Origin: M30B66 sp040882555 | Lineage (GTDB): Bacteria; Bacteroidota; Bacteroidia; M30B66 | Assembly (NCBI GenBank): GCA_040882555.1 | Contig: JBBEBC010000029.1 | Span: 1 to 41,442 of the forward strand | Length of the DNA: 41,442 nt | Reading direction: 5' to 3' | In this document: in pieces, positions 8,335-16,477 of the stretch | How the letters are laid out: every line of letters starts with the position of its first letter | Position numbering within the stretch: position 1 is the stretch's first letter | Position numbers and translations under genes: made by a program | Notes under the pieces: model-generated | Seen by the model: only the letters and a program-made list of their open reading frames with translations | What the model was told of the DNA's origin: nothing | Databases searched by the model: none

Positions 8335-9926
8335 TTTATCTGAATTCGATATTTGCCATCTCCAATAAGCTGTAGCTTGAGTGCATAGTTTTTATACAAA
8401 GGAAGTAATTGGTTGGCTGGATTAGTGTTTATTCTAGCATTCACAACAATGAATCTAGCCCTTACAGCATCATCTTTTGTTTTATTAGTGACTGGAATAC
8501 TAATGGTTGAAATTCTTTCCTCACTTACCTTCAATTCAGAGTCAACACTTGCAGCTGCAATATTCTGATCAATGAAAAATGTGCTTAAGCTAGAGAAATT
8601 TGTATCCAACATCTCAAGTTCAACGCTCATATCAAATGGGAAACCATTAGTTGCTATTAAACTTAGTTGACCATCTCCAAAATTACGAGTGTCATTTTCT
8701 TTTAATCCTTCAAATAGGATGGTATCTCTAAAAACTACATTCGAAGCTGAAAAGCGCAAAGGAAGCACTAAGCTTGCATTAAGGGTAATGTTAGAAGTAG
8801 AATAAACAAAGTCGTTACCTGAAGATATGTTTCCTAAGGGATTAAGTTGGGCGAAAATCCTGTAGTTAAATCGTTCAGGAAGCGATTCAGCTAGGCTTTT
8901 AATATTTGAGTTGGATGTATTAAAAGTATAGGACCTAAGTGTTGGTGTGTATGGATTTGATTCAAAACTAATGTTTTGAGCTCGGGAAATATTTTCGTTT
9001 GTTCCTATGATTGGATGCTGCAGCGAAATAGAATTATTCCCTTTTACAGCTTCAATATTTTCTATTCTAAGTCTAAAGTCGGCTCCAATCGAATTTTCCA
9101 GTGAGATATTCAATAGGATGTCTTCCAAAGAAATCAATCCACTGATTTTTTTCATCAATGCAACATCACTTCCATCATTGAATTCAAATGTTGATTGACC
9201 GAGAAAACCTCTAGCAAATGAAGGCTTCAAATTATAAAATCTGTTTTTGTAGGTTATGAAGGGGGTGTTTGCCGAAATCAAAGAGCCATCACCTGCAGGG
9301 TTTAAAGTAGCATTTAATAAAAAGCGAATTTGATTGGAATTAAGCGAGTTATCTCCTCTAAGATCAAGATAGTGATTAGAAAGATCTATTGTATTTGTTG
9401 ATACCGATGGACCATTGGCATTACTTGCAGGCACCTCGAGATTGTTAAAAGCGATAGGAGAACCGTTAAAACTTACTTTAGGAAGTGAGTAATCAAAGAA
9501 GACCTTATCGTCTAATGAATTGATAATTGTAAACTCTGCATAGCCACTTTCAAGAATGGCTTCAGTTAGTTGCACGTCTTTATATGAAAAGCGAATTAGT
9601 TGACTAATGTTGGCAACTTCAAAACCTGAAGGAAGGTTGAAATTTATAGGCAAGGAAATATCGTCGGTTAAAAGGGTATCAGGAATTCTCAATAAGGAGT
9701 CGTCTGGGATGAGCTTATAATCAAAATCCAATTTGATAACGAGCGGTTGACCTTCATCGCTTATTATGAGTGAATCAGCAAATAAGTCAGCAACAGTGAG
9801 TCTTGCCTCGGCTAGTGGTGCTAGGATATCTGTGTCCCATTCAGTGATTCCATCTCGTTGACACGATGATAAACCTGCTATAATTATTGATAAATAAAAC
9901 AGGTAATTGTAAAATCTATACTTCAT
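8331..9926 (-). CDS. large SPII lipoprotein, partner of the downstream barrel
   Basis: 531 residues. The signal peptide ends in a lipobox (GLSSC, Cys at residue ~22), followed by Gln-Arg-Asp and then WDTDILAPLAEARLTVADLF. The rest is strand- and Ser/Asn-rich with no catalytic motif, and reads as a series of beta-sandwich-like segments (for example repeated LxxxISLENSIG and SNITLNASLVLPL patterns). It should be attached to the outer membrane. It is the first gene of a four-gene minus-strand set (lipoprotein, barrel, T9SS cargo, FkbM) with gaps of -4, 7 and 2 bases. No TAnnTTTG promoter was seen between 9927 and 10009; the terminator there belongs to the preceding gene. Function unknown. Confidence 0.75.
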   Translation of the reverse strand: MKYRFYNYLFYLSIIIAGLSSCQRDGITEWDTDILAPLAEARLTVADLFADSLIISDEGQPLVIKLDFDYKLIPDDSLLRIPDTLLTDDISLPINFNLPSGFEVANISQLIRFSYKDVQLTEAILESGYAEFTIINSLDDKVFFDYSLPKVSFNGSPIAFNNLEVPASNANGPSVSTNTIDLSNHYLDLRGDNSLNSNQIRFLLNATLNPAGDGSLISANTPFITYKNRFYNLKPSFARGFLGQSTFEFNDGSDVALMKKISGLISLEDILLNISLENSIGADFRLRIENIEAVKGNNSISLQHPIIGTNENISRAQNISFESNPYTPTLRSYTFNTSNSNIKSLAESLPERFNYRIFAQLNPLGNISSGNDFVYSTSNITLNASLVLPLRFSASNVVFRDTILFEGLKENDTRNFGDGQLSLIATNGFPFDMSVELEMLDTNFSSLSTFFIDQNIAAASVDSELKVSEERISTISIPVTNKTKDDAVRARFIVVNARINTNPANQLLPLYKNYALKLQLIGDGKYRIQIK

Positions 9927-9959
9927 TCGCTGTAAAAATAGCTAAAATGTCTGCTAAAA

Positions 9960-9992
9960 AAGAAAAGGCAGACCAATGGTCTGCCTTTTCTT
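9960..9992 (-). terminator. Rho-independent terminator after the 10010-10864 lipoprotein gene
   Basis: A perfect 15-bp inverted repeat (core GGCAGACC ... GGTCTGCC) around a 3-base AAT loop. Read on the minus strand it is followed by a run of six Ts, 18 bases after the stop codon of the upstream lipoprotein gene. This is the strongest intrinsic terminator in the window and separates that gene from the operon beginning at 9926. Confidence 0.9.
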
Positions 9993-10009
9993 AATATAAT
10001 GTCTGCAAA

Positions 10010-10864
10010 TTATAGGAGAGTAAAAGTGTAAGTGTTACCGTTTATGGTTACCGAAGCAGTATAATCACAGTCTCCATTTCCAAAGTTGACTAATCTTTCA
10101 GGCCTGTCTTGAGGATTGATAGTTATGGTACCTGTTACTATTTGGCGGCAGCTATGTCTGTAAAGAAGTGCTGTATTAATCTGAGCAGTCCAGCTTTGGC
10201 CATTCACTTTTGTCCCTGTTGAGCTACCTGAAATCGAATATTCATCGTCAAAGAATAGGAGAGGAGTATTAAAACCTGTTGTCCAGGTTCTTATCCTGTT
10301 TGCGTTCCAAGTTATAGTACCACCATTATTTGCTAAAACAATAGTTCCATTAACAGAAACTGAGAAAGACGGTTGACCAAGAGCATTTTCTCCAAGGTTA
10401 GTAACTATTCTAGAGCCATTTACCAGATTTCCATTCACCGAATAATTTTCTGGAGTAATAGTTATCACGGTGCCTTCGTCAAGATATCTGCCTGTGGCGG
10501 TAATTATAATTTTTCCCACACGGAGTTTTCCGTCAGTACCTTGACATCCACTGCCAAAATCAATAGTAAATATGTTAGGGTTTTGGGCACTTACGTTTGA
10601 TGAGGTATCGATTGTTATTACAGCACAAGTTGCAAGTAAAGTTCCTTGGTCTTCAGATAATTTGTATCCAGATAAATCTCCTGTTGTAGCTACTTGGTCT
10701 GAAATTGAACTCAATTCTGAAAAGTAGTTCTCAGCCATGTTTTCATTTTGTGCGGCGCTTGTATCATCGTCCAGGTCTTTATTCTTTAAGCATGAACTTA
10801 ATAAAAGCGTTAAAACCAAAACTGCAGAAAGAAGTGTTTTAGAGTTACTATTTGAATTATGCAT
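10010..10864 (-). CDS. hypothetical lipoprotein, beta-rich
   Basis: 284 residues. After a long polar N-region (HNSNSNSK) there is a hydrophobic core and lipobox LLLSSC (Cys near residue 26), followed by an acidic linker (KNKDLDDDTS), typical of Bacteroidota surface or periplasmic lipoproteins. The mature domain contains GSGCQGTDGKLRVGKIIITATG and repeated short strands ending in TYTFTLL; Cys in the GCQG, SCRQ and DCDY segments could pair in disulfides. It appears to be a single-gene transcription unit with a strong terminator at 9960-9992. Its promoter is unclear: the nearest match is a CATCTTTG in the complement around 10900. I do not recognise a function. Confidence 0.7.
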   Translation of the reverse strand: MHNSNSNSKTLLSAVLVLTLLLSSCLKNKDLDDDTSAAQNENMAENYFSELSSISDQVATTGDLSGYKLSEDQGTLLATCAVITIDTSSNVSAQNPNIFTIDFGSGCQGTDGKLRVGKIIITATGRYLDEGTVITITPENYSVNGNLVNGSRIVTNLGENALGQPSFSVSVNGTIVLANNGGTITWNANRIRTWTTGFNTPLLFFDDEYSISGSSTGTKVNGQSWTAQINTALLYRHSCRQIVTGTITINPQDRPERLVNFGNGDCDYTASVTINGNTYTFTLL

Positions 10865-10924
10865 GATATAATGGGTTTTCCTCTCTTGACGGTGCTCAGC
10901 AAAGATGGTTTAATAAAAACAAAA

Positions 10925-11638
10925 TTAATTGCAAATTAGACCAAATACAGCGGGCTTCTTGTGGAGGTCTGGTATATTGACCTTCCAGAGTTTTACAGGT
11001 TTTGTCCTAATGAAAGCCTGGTCTGAATTTATATTTGCTGCAATACTTAAATAGGTGTTTCCACTTAATACTTCAAGCAAATCTTGTAATAAGGCGTTGT
11101 TGCGGTAGGGTGTTTCAATGAAGAAATGAGCATAACCATCTTTACTTGACTTATTTTCAAGGTCTCTAAGTGCAGCTTTTCTTTTTGATGAGTCAATAGG
11201 GAGATAGCCATGAAAAATAAACTGTTGCCCATTTAATCCTGATGATACAATAGCCTGCATAATTGCCGAAGGACCGGGAACAGGAATAATATCAATGTCA
11301 TGCTTATGAGCTATTCTTATTAGAGGAGCTCCGGGATCAGCAAGCGCAGGAGCACCTGCTTCAGAAATAAGAGCTGCATCATTTCCTGCATTTAAAAGAT
11401 TAATGATGTGGTTGATTTCTTCAGGACTTGAATTCTTATCAAGTCTAATTAATTCAAGTTCATCAAAGTTTCCTTGAAAGCCTGCTTTGCGCATAAATCT
11501 GCGGCATGACTTTTCATTTTCCGTTATAAAAAGCTTAATAGTATTGACTAAGTCTATTTCCCAGTTTGAAAGGGTAGAGGATGTTTCTTCATCTCCGATA
11601 AAGCAGGGAAGCAGAAAAAGCTTTCCGCTTTGCATCAT
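10925..11638 (-). CDS. RsmI-like SAM-dependent tetrapyrrole-methylase-family methyltransferase
   Basis: 237 residues with the features of the RsmI (YraL) branch: LISEAGAPALADPGAPLIRIAH, corresponding to the SDAGTPxxSDPG motif, then IIPVPGPSAIMQAIVSSGL (VPGPSA motif) and FIETPYRNNALL. RsmI 2'-O-methylates C1402 of 16S rRNA; Bacteroidota carry this divergent shorter paralogue, whose target I cannot confirm. Its N-terminal part is longer and less like RsmI (an inserted CRRFMRKAGFQG segment). The start overlaps the phosphatase stop by 4 bases (ATGA), so it is translated with it and probably transcribed from dnaA onward. Cytoplasmic. Confidence 0.8.
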   Translation of the reverse strand: MMQSGKLFLLPCFIGDEETSSTLSNWEIDLVNTIKLFITENEKSCRRFMRKAGFQGNFDELELIRLDKNSSPEEINHIINLLNAGNDAALISEAGAPALADPGAPLIRIAHKHDIDIIPVPGPSAIMQAIVSSGLNGQQFIFHGYLPIDSSKRKAALRDLENKSSKDGYAHFFIETPYRNNALLQDLLEVLSGNTYLSIAANINSDQAFIRTKPVKLWKVNIPDLHKKPAVFGLICN

Positions 11639-12099
11639 TTAAGTTTTTTTAGGTAGGAAGAGGCGGCATCATCAATCAGTTGATACACCTCATCAAACCC
11701 ATCGATACCTCCGAAATATGGATCTGGCACAGACCGATTTTCTCCGGGATAAACTTCTTCAAGTAATAGGCTGACTTTTTGTTTGTCAGCATCATTCCTT
11801 GCCAAAGCCAGAACATTCATTAAGTTGGAAGCATCCATCACAAAAATGTGATCGAATTCATCAAAGTCTTCAACATTAAACCTACGGGCAGCAAGCCCAC
11901 TGATATCAATTTCATGGCGTTGAAGTGTTTTCACAGCGCGATAATCCGGTGGCTGTCCGACATGGTAATCGGATGTACCGCATGAATCAATAATGGCTTT
12001 AAGCCCTGACTTTTCGGCATGTCTTCTGAATATTCCTTCAGCCATTGGAGAACGACATATGTTCCCAAGACAAACCATTAATATCCTGGTATTCGACAA
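11635..12099 (-). CDS. low-molecular-weight protein-tyrosine phosphatase
   Basis: 154 residues. The P-loop is C10-LGNIC-R16 (CX5R), and the general-acid motif is DPY at about residue 126 (VPDPYFGG). Length and order match the LMW-PTP family, which dephosphorylates phosphotyrosine or, in many bacteria, acts with tyrosine kinases of polysaccharide export. The start is a TTG: an in-frame TAG lies seven codons upstream and the next ATG (residue 8) would remove half of the first strand (ILMVCLGN). It sits 7 bases after dnaA and overlaps the RsmI-like gene by 4 bases. No tyrosine kinase gene is in the window, so its partner is unknown. Confidence 0.9.
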   Translation of the reverse strand: MSNTRILMVCLGNICRSPMAEGIFRRHAEKSGLKAIIDSCGTSDYHVGQPPDYRAVKTLQRHEIDISGLAARRFNVEDFDEFDHIFVMDASNLMNVLALARNDADKQKVSLLLEEVYPGENRSVPDPYFGGIDGFDEVYQLIDDAASSYLKKLK

Positions 12100-12106
12100 T
12101 TTAATA

Positions 12107-13537
12107 TTATTGGTTTCCTATCTTCTTCTCGATATCGTCTATGTAAATTCTAAACTTCTTATCTGTTTCCATTAAGTTATTTACCGTTCTGCAAGCATGA
12201 AGAACGGTAGCATGATCTTTTCCTCCGCATTGTAGTCCAATACTTGCCAGAGAAGATTTAGTCATGTTTTTGGCAAAGAACATTGCAATCTGCCTCGCTT
12301 GAACAACTTCACGCTTACGTGTTTTAGATTTCAATAGTTCCAGAGGAAGACTGAAATAATCAGAAACTACTTTCTGTATGAAGTCAATAGATATCTCTCG
12401 AGTGGTATTTTTTACAAATTTATCAATCATTTGTCTCGCAAGTTCCATGGTAATGGCTTTACGATTCAATGTTGATTGGGCTACTAAAGAAATCAGAGCA
12501 CCTTCAAGTTCTCTCACATTTGTGGTGATGTTATACGCCAAATATTCAATAACATCCTTTGGCATCTCAATTCCATCAGCATAGATTTTTTTCTCAAGGA
12601 TGGCTATTCTAGTTTCTAGATTAGGAACCTGAAGGTCTGCAGATAGACCCCACTTGAAACGCGACAGAAGTCTTTGTTCTAATCCAACAAGCTCAATAGG
12701 AGATTTATCGGAAGTTAAAACAAGCTGTTTTCCAGTTTGGTGCAGGTGGTTGAAGATTTGGAAGAAAACATCCTGAGTTTTTTCTTTTCCTGCAAAGAAC
12801 TGAACATCATCAATGATCAAAGTGTCTATCATTTGATAGAAATGAATGAAATCATTGTGGGAGTTATTCTTTACAGCATCAACGAATTGATGACAAAACT
12901 TTTCTGATTGAACATAAAGCACTGTTTTATTAGGAAAATTCCTTTTGATCTCAATTCCAATTGCATTGGCAAGGTGTGTTTTTCCAAGACCTACTCCACC
13001 ATAAATCAAAAGAGGGTTGAAAGCAGTTCCTCCCGGTTTGTTAGCAACGGCAAATCCTGCTGAACGAGCTAATCTGTTACAATCGCCTTCAACAAGATTA
13101 TCGAAAGAGTAGTTCGGATTAAGTTGAGATTCAACGTTCATCTTTTTCAACCCTGGAAGTATGAAAGGGTTTTTGATGGAGTTGCCGTTGAGGTCTATAG
13201 GCATAGACACCGGAGGGTTTCTTAATGACTTAGAGTTTACCGCCGGAATATTTATGGTGTAAGGATTAGCATTTCTAAAGTTGTTTTCCATAATGATAGA
13301 GTATTCTAACCTACCATCTGGACCAAGCTCTTTGTTAATCGTTTTCTTCAATAAATCAATGTAATGTTCCTCCAACCATTCGTAGAAAAACTGACTTGGA
13401 ACCTGTATTGTTAATATATGTCCATTAAGTTTTACCGGGCGGATTGGATCAAACCACGTTTTAAAGCTCTGTTGATTCACATTATCCTTGATTATTTCAA
13501 GGCAATTCTGCCAAACTTTATCAAAAGTCTTTTCCAT
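12107..13537 (-). CDS. dnaA: chromosomal replication initiator protein DnaA
   Basis: 476 residues covering all four DnaA domains. Domain I (VWQNCLEIIKDNV...) is at the N-terminus; a linker rich in Asn and Pro covers about residues 90-140. Walker A is GGVGLGKTH (~180-188) and Walker B is LIIDDVQFF (~240-248). The arginine-containing segment LLSRFKWGLSADLQVP follows, and the C-terminal DNA-binding signature is CGGKDHATVLHACRTV. It binds DnaA boxes at oriC and opens the origin. It is first in a tight group with an LMW phosphatase and an RsmI-like methylase. Upstream (13538-13656) is AT-rich; I see no TTATNCACA boxes there, so no case for oriC at this site. Confidence 0.98.
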   Translation of the reverse strand: MEKTFDKVWQNCLEIIKDNVNQQSFKTWFDPIRPVKLNGHILTIQVPSQFFYEWLEEHYIDLLKKTINKELGPDGRLEYSIIMENNFRNANPYTINIPAVNSKSLRNPPVSMPIDLNGNSIKNPFILPGLKKMNVESQLNPNYSFDNLVEGDCNRLARSAGFAVANKPGGTAFNPLLIYGGVGLGKTHLANAIGIEIKRNFPNKTVLYVQSEKFCHQFVDAVKNNSHNDFIHFYQMIDTLIIDDVQFFAGKEKTQDVFFQIFNHLHQTGKQLVLTSDKSPIELVGLEQRLLSRFKWGLSADLQVPNLETRIAILEKKIYADGIEMPKDVIEYLAYNITTNVRELEGALISLVAQSTLNRKAITMELARQMIDKFVKNTTREISIDFIQKVVSDYFSLPLELLKSKTRKREVVQARQIAMFFAKNMTKSSLASIGLQCGGKDHATVLHACRTVNNLMETDKKFRIYIDDIEKKIGNQ

Positions 13538-13656
13538 TCTGTTTGTAATCTGTTAGCGTTGTGTTGAATAAGGATAATTCCATTATTCTAATCTACTTCC
13601 TGTGGCTTGAAAGAAGACGAAGCGCAAATATTTGCAAAAAATTTATTAAAAAAAAA

Positions 13657-14607
13657 TCAAATAGCTATTGACTTTCTGAAAACTTTATTTTGGGTAAAAC
13701 CCTCTTTAGTCCTGTTGTTGCAGCTACTAAAGAGGTAATCAATTCTACCTAATCTTAAACCAGCCCAACCTACTTGATTAATCGTCACAGCTTTGCCAAT
13801 TTTATTCGATACAATCACGGGACTGTCTAAAAACGTGTGAGTATGACCACCTATAATCAAATCAATATGCTCAGTTCCAGCCGCTAACCTACGGTCTGAG
13901 ACCTTATCTTCTGTATATTCAAACCCAAGATGAGATAAGCAAACAACAAATGTACAACCATAGGTGTTTTTGAGTTCTTTTGCTTGTTTTTCGGCACATT
14001 CAATAGGATTGTTGTAATGGATACCTTCATGATTTTGGTCAGGTACAAGGCCTTTTAAATCAATCCCTACACCAGTGATCCCAATTCTTATCCCTGCTTT
14101 TTTCAAAACAACATGTTTTTTTATTTTCCCCTTCAGGGCAGTACCTTCAAAATTATAGTTACAATTCACAAAAGGAAAATTTGCATGAGGTAACATATTC
14201 ACTAATCCTTCAATTCCATTATCAAAATCATGATTTCCAAGGGTACAGGCATCATATCCCATTTCACTCATCAGTTTAAACTCTGGCTCACCTCCGTAAT
14301 AATTGAAGTAGGGAGTGCCTTGAAATACATCGCCAGCATCTAAAAGTAGAACATTATTATTTTCTTTTCTGATCGCCTTTATCAAAGAAGCTCTTCTAGC
14401 AGCACCTCCTAAACCTGGATACTTAGGGTCATCATCAGGAAAAGGATCTATCCTACTATGCCAATCGTTTGTGTGGAGTACGGTTAACTTAAAATCTTTA
14501 GGAGCTTCTGAGGCCTTAAGCACTCCGTTTGGGATAGCAGCTAAACTTAAAGCTCCTGCACCTAACTTAAGAAACTTACGGCGTGTTTGAGAGATATATT
14601 CTTCCAT
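13657..14607 (-). CDS. metallophosphatase half of a split 5'-nucleotidase, with twin-arginine signal
   Basis: 316 residues. The N-terminus has a twin-arginine motif (TRRKFLKLG) followed by a hydrophobic stretch, suggesting Tat export as a folded metalloprotein. The catalytic domain shows the calcineurin-like set: LHTNDWHSR, LLDAGDVFQGTP, TLGNHDFDNG, CLSHLGF and GGHTHTF, which supply the two-metal site. Canonical UshA/5'-nucleotidases continue into a C-terminal substrate-binding domain; here that domain is a separate gene lying upstream (14576-15334), whose end overlaps this start by 32 bases. Expected action: hydrolysis of nucleotides or a related phosphoester in the periplasm. Substrate unproven. 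Confidence 0.88.
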   Translation of the reverse strand: MEEYISQTRRKFLKLGAGALSLAAIPNGVLKASEAPKDFKLTVLHTNDWHSRIDPFPDDDPKYPGLGGAARRASLIKAIRKENNNVLLLDAGDVFQGTPYFNYYGGEPEFKLMSEMGYDACTLGNHDFDNGIEGLVNMLPHANFPFVNCNYNFEGTALKGKIKKHVVLKKAGIRIGITGVGIDLKGLVPDQNHEGIHYNNPIECAEKQAKELKNTYGCTFVVCLSHLGFEYTEDKVSDRRLAAGTEHIDLIIGGHTHTFLDSPVIVSNKIGKAVTINQVGWAGLRLGRIDYLFSSCNNRTKEGFTQNKVFRKSIAI

Positions 14608-15334
14608 CTTTCGAAGGTTTTAATGTCATAGCGTTTTTATTCAAGTAGCCTATCTCATCTAATAATAAGTCCCTGAATTTAATACCCAATGCTGTTCGTG
14701 ATGAATATTCAGGAATGGTATACTTGTCACCGTTATTCAATAAGTAATCTGTTGATGCCATTAGATAAATTTGATCATCTTGAATATCTAAGCCACCAAT
14801 TTTAATGTTAACGGCCTTGTTGTCTTTTATCCCGAAGGAAATACCAGCCATTGGGCAACCGCCTCTTTGGGCAACTTGATTTAGTAATAGTTTCAAATTA
14901 TAGCCAGTGAAACTTGCTATCTCAGCAGTATTTTCAAAGGGCATTAATTCAAATACCATTGAGCGAGTTATATTTCCTTTTGGCCACTCTACCCTTAATC
15001 CACCAGTATTTAAAAATGCTAAATCGATCTTCTGTTGACTTATTCTTCTACTTCCGTTGAGTAATAAATCGGCAACTAGGTTGCCAAGACTACTTTCTGG
15101 CAATCCCTTCGTGGCTTCGCTTTCACATCGAATGAGTACCTCACTCATTGATTTTTCCAGAGGTTGTCGATATGGTTTAATGATTGACTCAATAAGGCTA
15201 TCCTCAAGCATTACCTCCGAAATTTCCTTGTTTTCAAGATTTTGCGGTGCATAGGTATATACCTTAGGACTGCATGAATAAAGCAATAAAAGGGTGAAAA
15301 GGTGAATAATTGGTGTGAAAACTTTGTTCGGCAT
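14576..15334 (-). CDS. 5'-nucleotidase C-terminal-domain lipoprotein
   Basis: 252 residues. A signal peptide with lipobox (LLLYSC, Cys near residue 21) precedes a domain with the hallmarks of 5_nucleotid_C (PF02872): ESSLGNLVADLLL, LAFLNTGGLRVEWPKGNIT, FELMPFENT and MASTDYLLNNGDKY. In full-length 5'-nucleotidases this domain follows the metallophosphatase and binds the nucleoside; here it stands alone, lipid-anchored, and its gene precedes that of the catalytic half. The 32-base overlap with the downstream gene points to coupled translation, so the halves probably assemble in the periplasm. A promoter in the short divergent gap 15335-15400 was not identified. Confidence 0.85.
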   Translation of the reverse strand: MPNKVFTPIIHLFTLLLLYSCSPKVYTYAPQNLENKEISEVMLEDSLIESIIKPYRQPLEKSMSEVLIRCESEATKGLPESSLGNLVADLLLNGSRRISQQKIDLAFLNTGGLRVEWPKGNITRSMVFELMPFENTAEIASFTGYNLKLLLNQVAQRGGCPMAGISFGIKDNKAVNIKIGGLDIQDDQIYLMASTDYLLNNGDKYTIPEYSSRTALGIKFRDLLLDEIGYLNKNAMTLKPSKDGRIYLSNTP

Positions 15335-15341
15335 AATCGAA

Positions 15342-15351
15342 TTGTATACAA
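15342..15351. repeat. 10-bp palindrome in the divergent gap
   Basis: TTGTATACAA, a perfect palindrome between the divergently transcribed nucleotidase-domain gene (start 15334) and thioesterase gene (start 15401). Its place suits an operator for either gene, but a 10-bp AT-rich palindrome can occur by chance. Confidence 0.25.
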
Positions 15352-15400
15352 AGAACTTGAAAATTTGCAGCTAAGCAATAGAATAAATGTAAACTGGGAT

Positions 15401-15814
15401 ATGAATTTCTTTTTTCATGAATGTAAACTTAGGGTGAGGTATAGCGAAACTGATCAAATGAAATATGTTTACTATGGAAATTATGCAGGATATTTTGAGG
15501 TTGCCAGAGTAGAAGCCATGAGGAACTTTGGTTTTAACTATAAGGAATTAGAGGATAGTGGCATATTCATGCCGGTGAGCAAATATCAAATTGACTTTAT
15601 TAAACCATGCTTATACGATGAAGAGCTTACTATTAGGACAGAGATTCATGAAATACCAGCCGCGCGTATCAGATTTCAATATTCTACGTTAAAGGAAAAT
15701 GGTGAACTTGCAAATAGAGCATTTACAGAACTTTTTTTTTTTGACAAGGAGACATCTAGACCTGTGAGGGCACCTGAGAAATTGGTTAACTTATTGAAAA
15801 GCAAGATATTTTAG
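15401..15814 (+). CDS. hotdog-fold acyl-CoA thioesterase (YbgC/FcbC-like)
   Basis: 137 residues from the ATG at 15401. An in-frame upstream start at 15302 is rejected because it would overlap the divergent gene and add 33 residues with no family counterpart. The signature RYSETDQMKYVYYGNYAGYF (4HBT) carries the conserved catalytic Asp in TDQM; the His seen in many YbgC proteins is Tyr here. Later motifs KYQIDFIKPCLYDEELTIRTEI and RAFTELFFFDKETSRPV match the family. It hydrolyses acyl-CoA thioesters in the cytoplasm; chain-length preference cannot be read from sequence. The next gene (DUF4294) follows after 30 bases on the same strand. Confidence 0.88.
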   Translation: MNFFFHECKLRVRYSETDQMKYVYYGNYAGYFEVARVEAMRNFGFNYKELEDSGIFMPVSKYQIDFIKPCLYDEELTIRTEIHEIPAARIRFQYSTLKENGELANRAFTELFFFDKETSRPVRAPEKLVNLLKSKIF

Positions 15815-15844
15815 CTTTGGCATATGATTTGGCATTTTAGACTT

Positions 15845-16477
15845 ATGCGGAATTTAATTTTCCTGTTACCTTTTTTCTTATGCGCTTCTGAGGGATTATC
15901 TCAGATGGTTGCCAAGAAAACTCTATCGCTCTCTCAGCAGCCTGTACAAGTTGGTTATAAAGTTTCCTACATCATTACTGAAAGTGGAGATACTCTGCCT
16001 GTAGTTAACTTAACATCTGTAGTTATCTCTGAAGAAAGGTCATTTTCTAGTAAAAGAGAAGCGCGCAAATGGAGCAGGTTGAAAAGAGATGTTGCTAAGG
16101 TTTATCCTTATTCAAAACTTGCCGGAAAGAAGCTCAAGAGTTACAATGATTTAATGATAGGTAAATCAGAGCGTGAACAAAAAAGGTTGATGGAGAAAGC
16201 TGAGGATGAGCTAAAAGAAGAGTTTGAAGATGATATCCGAAATATGACGATTAACCAAGGGAGAATTCTTATAAAGCTAATTGACAGGGAAACAGGAAAT
16301 AGCTCTTACGAGTTAGTCAAAGATTTAAGAGGAACATTTCAGGCATTTTTCTGGCAATCGCTCGCAAGAATTTTTAAGACAAACCTAAAGTCATCATACA
16401 ACCCTCAAGCAAATTCAGAGGATAAGATGATTGAGGATATCATTGAAACAATAGAAAACGGAACCTTCGTTAACTAA
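15845..16477 (+). CDS. DUF4294 domain protein, exported
   Basis: 210 residues from the ATG at 15845; an in-frame ATG at 15824 would add seven residues. The chosen start gives a compact signal peptide (MRNLIFLLPFFLCASEGLSQ). The mature part has GYKVSYIITESGDTLPVVNL and RSFSSKREARKWSRLKRDV, then a long charged helical region (EQKRLMEKAEDELKEEFEDD) and GRILIKLIDRETGNSSYELV, which together mark DUF4294, a Bacteroidota family of unknown function, probably periplasmic. Its 3' end overlaps the convergent dehydrogenase gene by 8 bases, leaving no room for an intervening terminator. Confidence 0.85.
   Translation: MRNLIFLLPFFLCASEGLSQMVAKKTLSLSQQPVQVGYKVSYIITESGDTLPVVNLTSVVISEERSFSSKREARKWSRLKRDVAKVYPYSKLAGKKLKSYNDLMIGKSEREQKRLMEKAEDELKEEFEDDIRNMTINQGRILIKLIDRETGNSSYELVKDLRGTFQAFFWQSLARIFKTNLKSSYNPQANSEDKMIEDIIETIENGTFVN

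Noticed and set aside
13538..13656. Replication origin next to dnaA
   Set aside because: The stretch is short and AT-rich, but I find no TTATNCACA boxes or their complements there.
15302..15400. Upstream extension of the thioesterase gene
   Set aside because: It would overlap the divergent nucleotidase-domain gene and adds residues without family similarity; the ATG at 15401 fits the family start.
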